From: Bilophila wadsworthia ATCC 49260
Lineage (GTDB): Bacteria > Desulfobacterota > Desulfovibrionia > Desulfovibrionales > Desulfovibrionaceae
Assembly: GCF_000701705.1 (NCBI RefSeq)
Contig: NZ_JNJP01000006.1
Location: forward strand, 71,966-135,965
DNA length: 64,000 bases
Direction of reading: 5' to 3'
Both the position numbers and the translations under genes were made by a program. Below the pieces are notes generated by a model. The model was not told the DNA's origin and made no database searches. It saw only the letters and a list, made by a program, of their open reading frames with translations. Below, piece after piece: positions 1-7,260 of this stretch; positions within the stretch are counted from its first letter, which is position 1, and each line of letters begins with the position of its first letter.

Positions 1-288
1 ACCCCCTCAAACCTTGAAGGGGCCGTTTCTGAAGCCCCTGCAGCTAACGCTTCCGCTCCTGCCGTAACCGATGGACAGCTGCATACGTTAAGCGTCGAAT
101 TGATGACGTATCAGGGCGGAACGAATGGCGCTCGGGAATACGTTGTAGCCCAAGCGAAGCAAGCTTGCGACAGCATCAATCAGGAAGTGTACATCGAAAA
201 CCTTACTTCGGAAACCACATGGCGCGGGGGCAGGGCAGAGTTGACTTTTGCCTGTGTCGATAAAAGCGATTCCCGCCTCAAGCAATAG
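1..288 (+). CDS. C-terminal end of an unrecognised protein (5' end outside window)
   Basis: The frame is open from the first base and closes with TAG at 286-288, giving 95 residues. The first 24 or so residues are rich in Ala, Pro and Ser, like a linker. The rest is a compact segment with alternating charged and hydrophobic residues that ends in a Lys-Gln tail. No family was recognised and no catalytic motif is visible. A bidirectional terminator follows and the next gene is convergent, so this is the last gene of its transcript. A start inside the window (TTG at 100 or ATG at 103) is possible but less likely, because the open frame continues to the window edge with coding-like composition. 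Confidence 0.6.
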   Translation, partial: TPSNLEGAVSEAPAANASAPAVTDGQLHTLSVELMTYQGGTNGAREYVVAQAKQACDSINQEVYIENLTSETTWRGGRAELTFACVDKSDSRLKQ

Positions 289-330
289 CGGGCAGGCCCG
301 CCACGCAGCTTTTGTGCGTTGTTGTGCCAA

Positions 331-367
331 TAAAAAAACTCCCCGAGGCTACCGGGGAGTTTTTTTA
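331..367. terminator. Bidirectional rho-independent terminator
   Basis: A stem of ACTCCCCG and CGGGGAGT around a short loop is flanked by an A-run on the left and a T-run on the right. It can stop both the plus-strand gene ending at 288 and the minus-strand kinase gene ending at 414. Confidence 0.85.
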
Positions 368-413
368 TTGAGTTCATGAGTTGCGATTACCCATTGAGCG
401 CAAGCGAAATCCG

Positions 414-2603
414 CTAGGCCCTCATAACAGGGAATTCAAGGACAATGGATGTCCCGCCCCCCTGTGCCGCTACAGCCCGGATGGTGCCACGGTGATCGGC
501 GATGATGGATTTGACAATGGCTAACCCCAGTCCCGTGCCCCCTTTCTTGCGGGAAAAGTAGGGCTCAAACATACGTTCCCGTTCTTCCGGCTGCAATCCC
601 GGGCCATTATCGGAAATGATGAGCCTGAGGCTGCCACGTCCCCGGTCGTGGACAGCCGTAATGCGCACCCGCTTGGTGGCTTCGGGCGGCAGGGTATCCA
701 GCGCTTCCGCAGCATTGGTAAAGATATTCAGCAAGGCACGGTGCAATGCCGCGGGATCCAAAGCTATCTTGGGCAGGCGTTCGGGCAGATGCAAATCCCA
801 CATGACGCTGCTGTGGCTTGTACGGAAGAGCGTTGTGAGTTCGTCCAACAGGGGGGCGACATCGTCTGGTGAAAGCTGCACTTCCGGAAGCTTCGCAAAA
901 GAGGAAAACTCCTGCACCATTTCCTGCAGCCGCTCGACTTGTTTGACGATAAGATCGGTACATTGACCAAATGCCGGATCTTCTATCTGTTTGCCGAATT
1001 TTCTATCCAAACGCTGCGCCGATAGCTTGATTGGAGTAAGCGGGTTCTTGATCTCATGGGCGATACGCTTGGCGACTTCGCGCCATGCGGCCATCCGCTG
1101 CATTTTCTCGAGTTCCGTAATATCTTCAACAACAATGACATATGCCCGGATGCCGCCAGGCCCGGAGAGCGCAACCGCGTGCAATATGAGCTTCCAGCTC
1201 CGATCCCCAAGCAGAAAATCTTCCTGGCGCTTCCAATTTTGCTCGGGGTGTTCGCGTAGCGTTTCAAGCATGGAAACAAAAATATTGGAGTAGCTTCTGG
1301 GAAGAAATTCCGCAGGGTTTCTCCCTTCGAGCCTTTCGGGCTGGGCATCAAAAATGGAACTTGCCGCTTTGTTCATTGTCCGGATGCGCCCATCCGCATC
1401 CAACGTGATGACGCCCGTGGTGATATTGTCGAGCACCGTTTCGATATAGCGATTGTGCTCGGCCAGCATCGCGTTGGCATGGGTCAGGCTCATCCGGCCC
1501 TCTTGGAGATCTTTAGCCATATGGTTAAAGGACTGTACAAGAAGCCCCAGCTCATCAGCGCCTTTATCCTCGAGACGGAAATCGAGATCGCCTTGCGCAA
1601 TGCGCGTGGTCCCTTGCGCCAAAGCCAAAATGGGGGCCGTGAACTCTTTGGACAGGCGGAAGCCAAACCAGACGGAACCGAAGATGGTGATCATTCCCAG
1701 CACGCCCAAAATAAGCAAAAAAGAAACCTTGAGCGGCTTTTTGAGCTGCTTCAGCTGAGCGTATTCTTCGAAGCCCTTTGAAATCCGTTCGAGTTTGGCC
1801 AGCAAGCCCTGCCCAATGCTCTCCGCCGTGATCAGGTAGCCGGTTTTGCCTCCATCAATCGCCAAAACGCCGATAACGTAATCGGCATCATCCGTTGCCC
1901 AGAGCAAGGAGCCGAAGGTCGCCCTGGCCACATGGGTCCAATCGATTCGCGTGCGTGCTTCCTGCCATCCCTCGGTAAAGGCTTTGGGGGCGTGCCAATA
2001 CAGTTCCTTCTCCTGCGGCGTGACAAAGCCTACCAGGGTAAGGCCGTATTCTTTTTGCTTTGTTTGAAGAAGCGTGTTGGCGCTGGAGGCCGTCCAAGCG
2101 ATGCGCCGTTGTGCGGCTTCCTGAGCGATCGCCTCGGAACGGCTGTGCAAACGTTCCGCCGCTGCCGCATAAAAACTTTGCCCCACATCAAGGGCCGCCT
2201 GGAGGGATGTTTCCGTCTGCCGGGTAAACCAGTAGTCGACGCTGGTTGCGACGACACGGTTGGATGCCAGAAACATGATGACTGTAGGAATCAGAGAAAG
2301 AGAAACAAAAACGACGACAAGGCGGGTACGGATTTGGGCGCCGAAAACTTTTCTGCGCCGCTCCATGATCAGCTTTACGACATTCCGGGCGACAAGGAAC
2401 AGGATGATGAGCATGAAGATGGAGTTGATATTCAGCAAGGCGATGAACATCCATGAGTCCACGCCATAAAGCGTGAGCTGCGTCCATGTTCCCCCCAACA
2501 CCAACAACAGCAGAAGGAAGGCCGCCAAGAGTTCATAACGCCTGCGGCGCCGTTCCCGTTCATCAGGAACGCCAATCTGGACAACCTTCTCCTGTTCCGT
2601 CAT
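414..2603 (-). CDS. ntrY: NtrY-type membrane sensor histidine kinase
   Basis: A 729-residue sensor kinase that autophosphorylates on His and would pass the phosphate to a response regulator. The N-terminal 120 residues hold three hydrophobic segments (about 24-45, 50-75, 94-114). An extracytoplasmic region follows (about 120-290), then a last membrane segment (about 292-315). HAMP lies at about 316-370, PAS at about 380-490, HisKA at about 505-570 with phospho-acceptor His516 in AHEIKNPLTPIK, and HATPase_c at about 620-727. The N box is at 626-634, DNGPGL at 665-670 and GGTGLGL at 688-694. The architecture matches the NtrY family, which usually pairs with an NtrX-like sigma-54 activator. No regulator gene lies next to it here. 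It is followed by a terminator and preceded closely by a DUF4390 gene, which suggests a two-gene operon. The stimulus is unknown. Confidence 0.9.
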   Translation of the reverse strand: MTEQEKVVQIGVPDERERRRRRYELLAAFLLLLLVLGGTWTQLTLYGVDSWMFIALLNINSIFMLIILFLVARNVVKLIMERRRKVFGAQIRTRLVVVFVSLSLIPTVIMFLASNRVVATSVDYWFTRQTETSLQAALDVGQSFYAAAAERLHSRSEAIAQEAAQRRIAWTASSANTLLQTKQKEYGLTLVGFVTPQEKELYWHAPKAFTEGWQEARTRIDWTHVARATFGSLLWATDDADYVIGVLAIDGGKTGYLITAESIGQGLLAKLERISKGFEEYAQLKQLKKPLKVSFLLILGVLGMITIFGSVWFGFRLSKEFTAPILALAQGTTRIAQGDLDFRLEDKGADELGLLVQSFNHMAKDLQEGRMSLTHANAMLAEHNRYIETVLDNITTGVITLDADGRIRTMNKAASSIFDAQPERLEGRNPAEFLPRSYSNIFVSMLETLREHPEQNWKRQEDFLLGDRSWKLILHAVALSGPGGIRAYVIVVEDITELEKMQRMAAWREVAKRIAHEIKNPLTPIKLSAQRLDRKFGKQIEDPAFGQCTDLIVKQVERLQEMVQEFSSFAKLPEVQLSPDDVAPLLDELTTLFRTSHSSVMWDLHLPERLPKIALDPAALHRALLNIFTNAAEALDTLPPEATKRVRITAVHDRGRGSLRLIISDNGPGLQPEERERMFEPYFSRKKGGTGLGLAIVKSIIADHRGTIRAVAAQGGGTSIVLEFPVMRA

Positions 2604-2621
2604 GCGTGCCCCCCCCCAGCC

Positions 2622-3278
2622 TTAGAAAATAAAGTCCTGAGAAAAAGATAAGGGCGGAGTGACTTCCCATGACCAGAAAAAGAGAGCTTTTTCCAGCCAC
2701 GGCGGAACTTCGGCGTGTTCCAGAGTGATCTTGAGCTGGACGCGATAGGTCTCCCCGGAAACGAGCGGCGCCTGCAAAGGAAGGAGAAAATCCAGATGCT
2801 GAAAAGCTGAGGCGAGCAGGGTATCAAACTGCTTTTGCCGCACAATGGGGTGCCCCGGAGACGACAAAATGAACTCGCGGGAAAGCAAATCATGGCGCAA
2901 CTGGTATGAGCGCGATTCCCCGGAAATGACTTCGTTGGAGAGCAGGGTGCGCACACGCTCAAGAGCAAGTTTGCAAGTCAGTGTCATTACGGCGCCATCC
3001 CGCAGCTGGGACCGGACCACTCCGCCGTTTTCCAGCCCTATTCCCGTACTGACATGCACGCCGTCGTTAAGCATCTCAATCGTAAAAGTACGTAATTCCA
3101 GCTTTGGTGTCTGCCCATTAGAGAGTGATCCGTCTGACGTTTTGAGTTCGACGGACGTGCGGCTCCCCCGTTCCTCCCCTGACGCTGATCGGGCATGGGC
3201 TTCCGCAAGGAAAAAGAGCAGAAGGGCCAGAATCAGGCAGGCCGAAAAACCGTATGGTATGCGCTGGGGTAATGACAT
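2622..3278 (-). CDS. DUF4390 family secreted protein
   Basis: A 218-residue protein with a classic signal peptide: a basic start, a hydrophobic core at about 11-24, and an AEAHA cleavage region near 29. The rest is a beta-rich domain without catalytic motifs, matching the DUF4390 family by layout and by its position just upstream of an NtrY-like kinase. The start at 3278 was chosen because it places the signal peptide at the N terminus. The frame stays open upstream to a GTG at 3410, but that would add 44 residues ahead of the signal and has no good ribosome site. A role in sensing or envelope homeostasis with the kinase is inferred only from linkage. Confidence 0.75.
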   Translation of the reverse strand: MSLPQRIPYGFSACLILALLLFFLAEAHARSASGEERGSRTSVELKTSDGSLSNGQTPKLELRTFTIEMLNDGVHVSTGIGLENGGVVRSQLRDGAVMTLTCKLALERVRTLLSNEVISGESRSYQLRHDLLSREFILSSPGHPIVRQKQFDTLLASAFQHLDFLLPLQAPLVSGETYRVQLKITLEHAEVPPWLEKALFFWSWEVTPPLSFSQDFIF

Positions 3279-3422
3279 AGGGCAAATGCTGTTGAAGATG
3301 TAGAGCCTGAAACGGACGATAAAAAACACAAACACTGTTGTTTGGCACAGGAACCAAAACTTGGCAAGCTCGGTGGAGGCACGCCGTCCCAAAAGAAAAT
3401 GACAAGACACGAGAAAAGAGCC

Positions 3423-3452
3423 TTGTCAGCGGTTAAAAACTGGCTATATAAT
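3423..3452 (+). promoter_or_regulatory. Sigma-70-type promoter for the FmdB gene
   Basis: TTGTCA at 3423-3428 and TATAAT at 3447-3452 are separated by 18 bases. The pair lies 45 bases before the FmdB start codon. Confidence 0.6.
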
Positions 3453-3496
3453 CGGCAGTCATACACGGCACGACGTCAGAATGGAGTTATCCCCTT

Positions 3497-3742
3497 ATGC
3501 CTATGTACGATTTTTATTGCTCTTCCTGCTCTTGCGAGTTTGAAGACATGGTCGGCCCCGATGAAGCCTGTCCGCCTTGCCCCAATTGCGGAAGTGCAGA
3601 CACCGAACGGCTGCTTTCGGCCGCAAACCTGAAACACGGGGCGAAGCCTTTCAAGGTGGGCCCTGTCCGGCCAATGCCTCCCAAACCCTTGCGCGGAGGC
3701 GGCCCTTGCGGGGGCGGAGGCTGTGGCGGCTGCGGTATGTAG
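3497..3742 (+). CDS. FmdB-family zinc ribbon protein
   Basis: An 81-residue protein starting MPMYDFYC, the typical opening of FmdB-type putative regulatory proteins. Four cysteines in two pairs form the zinc ribbon: CSSC at about 8-11 and CPNC at about 28-31. The C-terminal tail is unusually rich in Gly and Cys, with several extra Cys residues that could bind more metal. The family was named from a gene near formamidase; its biochemical role is still unclear. It has its own promoter and terminator, so it is monocistronic. A GGAG ribosome site lies about nine bases before the start. Confidence 0.8.
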   Translation: MPMYDFYCSSCSCEFEDMVGPDEACPPCPNCGSADTERLLSAANLKHGAKPFKVGPVRPMPPKPLRGGGPCGGGGCGGCGM

Positions 3743-3748
3743 CCAAAA

Positions 3749-3781
3749 GCCGCTTGTATCGATGATACAGGCGGTTTTTTT
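3749..3781 (+). terminator. Rho-independent terminator of the FmdB gene
   Basis: An imperfect stem of GCCGCTTGTATC with GATACAGGCGGT is followed by a run of seven T. Confidence 0.85.
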
Positions 3782-3931
3782 ACGGAAAAAAGGCCCCGGA
3801 CGTGTTCTGTCCATCCTTTTGCGTTCGTACCATGCCGCATGGCTCCTGTAAATAAAGGGAGGGGCGAGGGGACAGCGTTTGGGCGGGGCGAATGTCTTTT
3901 TTGAAGCGATTTTCCGACACAATATACTGAA

Positions 3932-3965
3932 AAACAAAGGCGATCCGGAAGGATCGCCTTTGTTT
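3932..3965 (-). terminator. Terminator of the 81-residue gene
   Basis: A 15-base perfect inverted repeat (AAACAAAGGCGATCC and its complement) with a 4-base loop. The stem ends in T-rich sequence on the minus strand, 17 bases after the stop at 3983. Confidence 0.85.
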
Positions 3966-3982
3966 CATGCGTACCGTTTCAA

Positions 3983-4228
3983 TCAGGCATACATTTGATC
4001 GATGGTCGCCTTTACAGCCCGATGATGCTCGGTATCGGAATATACAGAGGCATACCGCTCATTGATGGCTGAGAACCAATCAAGGATATCTTCACTCAAC
4101 AGCGCAAAATCAGAGGAATAAACGCCGTCGAACATCAGGTTCTTCACAAACTGGTTCCCCGGATCGACGATTTCGATGAACCGGACTTGCTTCCAGAGAT
4201 TTACCATTTTTTGTCTTCTTGAAATCAT
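3983..4228 (-). CDS. Small unknown protein (81 residues)
   Basis: A small acidic to neutral protein with alternating aromatic and charged residues. There is no membrane segment and no recognised motif. It has a purine-rich ribosome site (GAGGGG) and a strong dedicated terminator, both arguing that it is a real gene. ATG at 4228 is used; a second in-frame ATG at 4207 would give 74 residues and cannot be excluded. Neighbours are unrelated, so context gives no function. Confidence 0.6.
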   Translation of the reverse strand: MISRRQKMVNLWKQVRFIEIVDPGNQFVKNLMFDGVYSSDFALLSEDILDWFSAINERYASVYSDTEHHRAVKATIDQMYA

Positions 4229-4391
4229 GTCTCCTGCCCCTCGCAGTTATTGTGAGTTAGTTCCTGTTCGCATTACTATAGGATTTCCTCCTGAAAGGGA
4301 ACCCTTCACCACGGGATGGGGCAAGAATTTCGCTTTGGAAAAGAGAATCTATTTTATTGATAGATGGATAACGTTGCCGCATACCGCCGCA

Positions 4392-5303
4392 TCATGCGAA
4401 AAGAGCCGAGTCGAGGGTGGGGTGGCGAAAGACAAACCCATGCTCCAGCAGACGGACAGGAGAGGCCTTTTGTCCGGCAAGGAGCAGTTCATCGGCCATA
4501 TCGCCGAAACCGAGCCGCAAAAGAGGCGAGGGGACGGGAAGCCATACGGGCCTTTTCAGCACTTTTCCGAGGGATTGCACAAAATCATTCATGGTACTGT
4601 GCTCAGGGGCGACTAGGTTGAAGGGGCCGCTCAGCTCTTCATGATCGAGTAAAAAAAGAATCGCAGCTACTTCATCGTCAAGATGAATCCAAGCGAACGG
4701 TTGCCTTCCTGTCCCCACCGGCCCTCCAAGCCCAAGCTGGAACACCGGGAGCAGCTTGGCAAGCATACCTCCACCCAATCCTAACACGGGCGCTGTCCGG
4801 ATGATGCACCGGCGGAGTCCCAAATGCTCCGCCTGCTGTGTTGAACGTTCCCATTGGATGGTGGTGGTCGCCAAAAAACCTGAACCGACGGGACTGTCTT
4901 CGGTACAGTCGGGAGCCGAAGCGTTTTCGGGCCAGAATCCGTAATAACCGATTGCCGAAGCCTGTATCAAGACTTTGGGTTTTACGATGGGCATTTGCAG
5001 CGCGATAACGAGCGCCTGCCCCGCGAGGAGCCTTGAGCTGATGATGCGTTCTTTTTGTACAGAACTCCAACGTTTCGCCGCGATGTTTTCACCAAGCAAA
5101 TTAATGACGGCATCGGCTCCATTGAGGAGTTGGCTCAGGCTCGAGTGATCCTGCCCATCCCATAACTGGTATTCGGGGCCGGTGGAGGGCGTTGCGGCTG
5201 GGACATGCCGAGTCGGAACAACCACCTCATCGCCACGGGAAATGAGCGCCTGCGTCAGGGCTCTACCTATGAAGCCGGAACCACCCAAGATAATGACCCG
5301 CAT
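4392..5303 (-). CDS. TIGR01777-type NAD-dependent epimerase (YfcH-like)
   Basis: A 303-residue extended short-chain dehydrogenase. The NAD-binding GGSGFIG sits at residues 7-13. The middle shows the ASAIGYYG stretch typical of the YfcH/SDR39U1 group, with Ser and Tyr-x3-like catalytic positions. The C-terminal 55 residues match the DUF1731 domain found only in this subfamily. Length fits the family (about 300). The substrate is not known for any close member; sugar-nucleotide activity is assumed by fold. It stands alone on the minus strand. Confidence 0.85.
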   Translation of the reverse strand: MRVIILGGSGFIGRALTQALISRGDEVVVPTRHVPAATPSTGPEYQLWDGQDHSSLSQLLNGADAVINLLGENIAAKRWSSVQKERIISSRLLAGQALVIALQMPIVKPKVLIQASAIGYYGFWPENASAPDCTEDSPVGSGFLATTTIQWERSTQQAEHLGLRRCIIRTAPVLGLGGGMLAKLLPVFQLGLGGPVGTGRQPFAWIHLDDEVAAILFLLDHEELSGPFNLVAPEHSTMNDFVQSLGKVLKRPVWLPVPSPLLRLGFGDMADELLLAGQKASPVRLLEHGFVFRHPTLDSALFA

Positions 5304-5383
5304 ACAGCACTCCTCATCGAAACTGATATCCCTCAGCGATAATGAAAATGAGGGGAGCTTTATATGATTACTTCGGCGGATAC

Positions 5384-5408
5384 AAAAAAAGCCGGGCTGT
5401 GTCCCGGC
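5384..5408 (-). terminator. Terminator of the 104-residue gene
   Basis: GCCGGG/CCCGGC stem; on the minus strand it is followed by seven T. It lies 20 bases after the stop codon at 5428. Confidence 0.85.
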
Positions 5409-5427
5409 TCTCGGCTGTGGAGAGAGG

Positions 5428-5742
5428 TTATTTCATCTGAAGAAGCCGGTTGGAAAACTGCATACAATCAAAATTGGAAGGCTCCAGCCCTCGATCTCGC
5501 AAAAGGATTTTCCCAATGCCAAACGCAAACCACAAATGCTTGGCTTCATCCATACCGACCTCAGGGACTTCCGCAATGCGTTTGTCTGGGATCTTGTCAA
5601 AGAGCTCGTCCGCCACTGAACTGACAAAGACCCGCTTGATATCGTACGTTTCGGCAATTTTTAGCAAAAATTCCTCGTTGGAAACGCCTTTCTCCTGAAA
5701 TTCCGCGCGCAAGTTGTCAGCAAGATCAAAAACATCCATCAT
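5428..5742 (-). CDS. Small conserved-looking cytoplasmic protein (104 residues)
   Basis: An acidic, soluble protein with no signal or membrane segment and predicted helical composition. No family was recognised. A very strong ribosome site (GAGGAGG) precedes two adjacent ATG codons (5742 and 5739). The second has the better spacing, so the protein may be one residue shorter. It ends in its own terminator. Codon use resembles the housekeeping neighbours, which supports a native gene. Function unknown. Confidence 0.7.
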   Translation of the reverse strand: MMDVFDLADNLRAEFQEKGVSNEEFLLKIAETYDIKRVFVSSVADELFDKIPDKRIAEVPEVGMDEAKHLWFAFGIGKILLRDRGLEPSNFDCMQFSNRLLQMK

Positions 5743-5964
5743 GCTCCTCCTCTATGGGTATCATTGAACGCAAAAGGTTTCGGATGACGTGTCGTTTCTC
5801 ATTCGCTATCATGCTGTATCCATTCTGTAAACACAGAAAAAAATTCAGACTGTACCGTAATATATCCACGACGCCCCGTTCGAGATGGAGCAATGGCAGC
5901 CGGAAAGGATACACACTCAAGGGGGTTGCTGAAGAAAGGGGCATGGCGGGCATACCACAAGAAA

Positions 5965-6000
5965 GAAAAAGCCCCACCCCGAATATTCCGGGTGGGGCCA
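5965..6000 (-). terminator. Terminator of the DUF4396 gene
   Basis: GGCCCCACCC pairs with GGGTGGGGCC-type sequence around AATATT; read on the minus strand the stem ends in a T-run. It lies 16 bases after the stop at 6016. Confidence 0.85.
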
Positions 6001-6015
6001 GTTCCTCGAAGGCGC

Positions 6016-6744
6016 TTACATGGCGCTTTTAATACCGATGCGTATGAGCCACCAATTCATGGGGTACGCGGTGATGAAGCCGCAAACCATGCTGATCTGC
6101 ATCATGAGCCAAAAAACGGGCTGATCGGGCGACATGGGGCCTACCAAAAGGAACACAGCTATGGCCATCCAGCCGTACATCCCCACCTGCCAAGCCGTAA
6201 GCGACAAGAAGTCAACCTTGAAAGCCCTGAACCAGAGGGAAAGGCCCCGGTCATGGCTCATCGAGGCCAGTCCGGCATATTGGAAGAAAACGCCGATGAT
6301 CAGGGCCAACACATAATCCACCGCCCATTCTCCATACAGTGAACTGCCAAAGAGAACGAAGGGCGCCATGCGAAAGAGGAAGGGGCCTGCCAAGTCGGCA
6401 AGTGTGCATCCCGCCCCGCAATGGAGCGTTCCCGTCATGACGCTCTTCCAGTGAGGGGTATGTGAATGCATCGGCTGCATGGGCCTTTCCATATGCATGT
6501 CGGACATGTCATGCCTAGCTCCACCGTCACCGTCATGGGAAGGCATACGCCGATTGGATGTTTCATAGGCCCAGATACCCAAGGGGCCGGCCCACAGCGT
6601 GATGATGGGCCAGACCAGCAGCATGACGCGCATCATAGGGGCAGGGCGCCGCCGCTGTTTGGAGATAATGAACAGGCAGCACAACACGCAGATGCCGATG
6701 TACGTTTCAGCGATCAGGTCGAGCCAGTACATGCTTGATTCCAT
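6016..6744 (-). CDS. DUF4396 family membrane protein with His/Met-rich loop
   Basis: A 242-residue integral membrane protein. It has two hydrophobic segments in the first 65 residues. A hydrophilic loop of about 40 residues follows, packed with His, Met and Asp (for example MSDMHMERPMQPMHSHTPH). Then comes the conserved signature HCGAGCTLAD, followed by four further membrane segments. The signature and layout fit DUF4396, whose function is unknown. The His/Met loop and the paired Cys suggest metal handling (copper or similar), which is inference. ATG at 6744 was chosen because GGAGG lies six bases before it; an upstream in-frame ATG at 6789 sits at the end of a terminator hairpin. The gene is preceded by a structured leader. 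Confidence 0.75.
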   Translation of the reverse strand: MESSMYWLDLIAETYIGICVLCCLFIISKQRRRPAPMMRVMLLVWPIITLWAGPLGIWAYETSNRRMPSHDGDGGARHDMSDMHMERPMQPMHSHTPHWKSVMTGTLHCGAGCTLADLAGPFLFRMAPFVLFGSSLYGEWAVDYVLALIIGVFFQYAGLASMSHDRGLSLWFRAFKVDFLSLTAWQVGMYGWMAIAVFLLVGPMSPDQPVFWLMMQISMVCGFITAYPMNWWLIRIGIKSAM

Positions 6745-7035
6745 GCGTATCCTCCAGATTGTTTCACCGCTTTCAATGATGCTCTCCAAAAAGAAAGGGG
6801 AGAGGTTCCCCCTCTCCCCTGAAGAACCGGTGCTCGCGCATCGATTCCCGCTCCTGTATGGGCTGACGCCTCATGCAGGAGCCCCGCACCTCCTTTCTAA
6901 GTAAGGAGGCCATCCGAAAAAATGATTATCACAAAAAACGGCGGATCTTCTCACTGGAGTTTGCCGCCAACCAAAAGACGGCGGACACTCTTTTTGCACG
7001 GCAGGCAATTTCAACGTATTGTGCAAAGACGGAAA
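6745..7035 (-). promoter_or_regulatory. Structured leader with attenuator-like terminator before the DUF4396 gene
   Basis: No gene is seen in this stretch. Read on the minus strand it holds, in order: a GCCGCC/GGCGG hairpin near 6963-6984; a T-rich, Fur-box-like segment at 6917-6935; a CCTCCTT/AAGGAGG hairpin (6889-6909); a helix GGTGC/GCACC (6829-6833 with 6886-6890); inside it a helix GCTCCTG/CAGGAGC (6850-6856 with 6876-6882) capped by GGC-TGAC-GCC; and an intrinsic terminator at 6788-6819. The terminator is only 33 bases before the ribosome site. The first hairpin and the outer helix share bases 6889-6890, so they exclude each other. This is the layout of a riboswitch or other attenuator, but it matches no class I could identify. 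Confidence 0.5.
6788..6819 (-). terminator. Intrinsic terminator inside the DUF4396 leader
   Basis: A perfect 9-base stem GGGGAGAGG/CCTCTCCCC with a 5-base loop, followed on the minus strand by TTTCTTTTT. It lies upstream of the coding start at 6744 with no obvious promoter between, so it either attenuates the gene or ends the operon in front. Confidence 0.85.
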
Positions 7036-7260
7036 TCACCCTCCTCCCACGGGGGGGAAAATCCCCACGCGATCGCCATCATGGAGCAAGGCATCCTTTT
7101 CTACGCCGATGCCGTTCACAAAAATGATCCTGGCTTCTGACTCCGGGATACTGAGCTGCCGCAGCAGGTCACAGACATCCGTACCGTGAAACTCCAAGCT
7201 GCCGCCCGGAGGGGTCAGAGGCATAAGCGTGGCAAAACACTTGACGGTGAGTTTCATCAT
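7036..7260 (-). CDS. MoaD/ThiS-family sulfur carrier protein
   Basis: A 74-residue ubiquitin-like protein ending in Gly-Gly-Gly. The C-terminal Gly-Gly is what ThiF/MoeB enzymes adenylate and thiocarboxylate. Length and the closing DGDRVGIFPPVGGG match MoaD/ThiS proteins. Its start overlaps the stop of the ThiF-like gene by four bases (ATGA), so the two are translationally coupled. Both lie behind an aldehyde oxidoreductase gene, an arrangement known for tungsten/molybdenum pterin enzymes. It probably supplies sulfur for the pterin cofactor of that enzyme. Confidence 0.85.
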   Translation of the reverse strand: MMKLTVKCFATLMPLTPPGGSLEFHGTDVCDLLRQLSIPESEARIIFVNGIGVEKDALLHDGDRVGIFPPVGGG

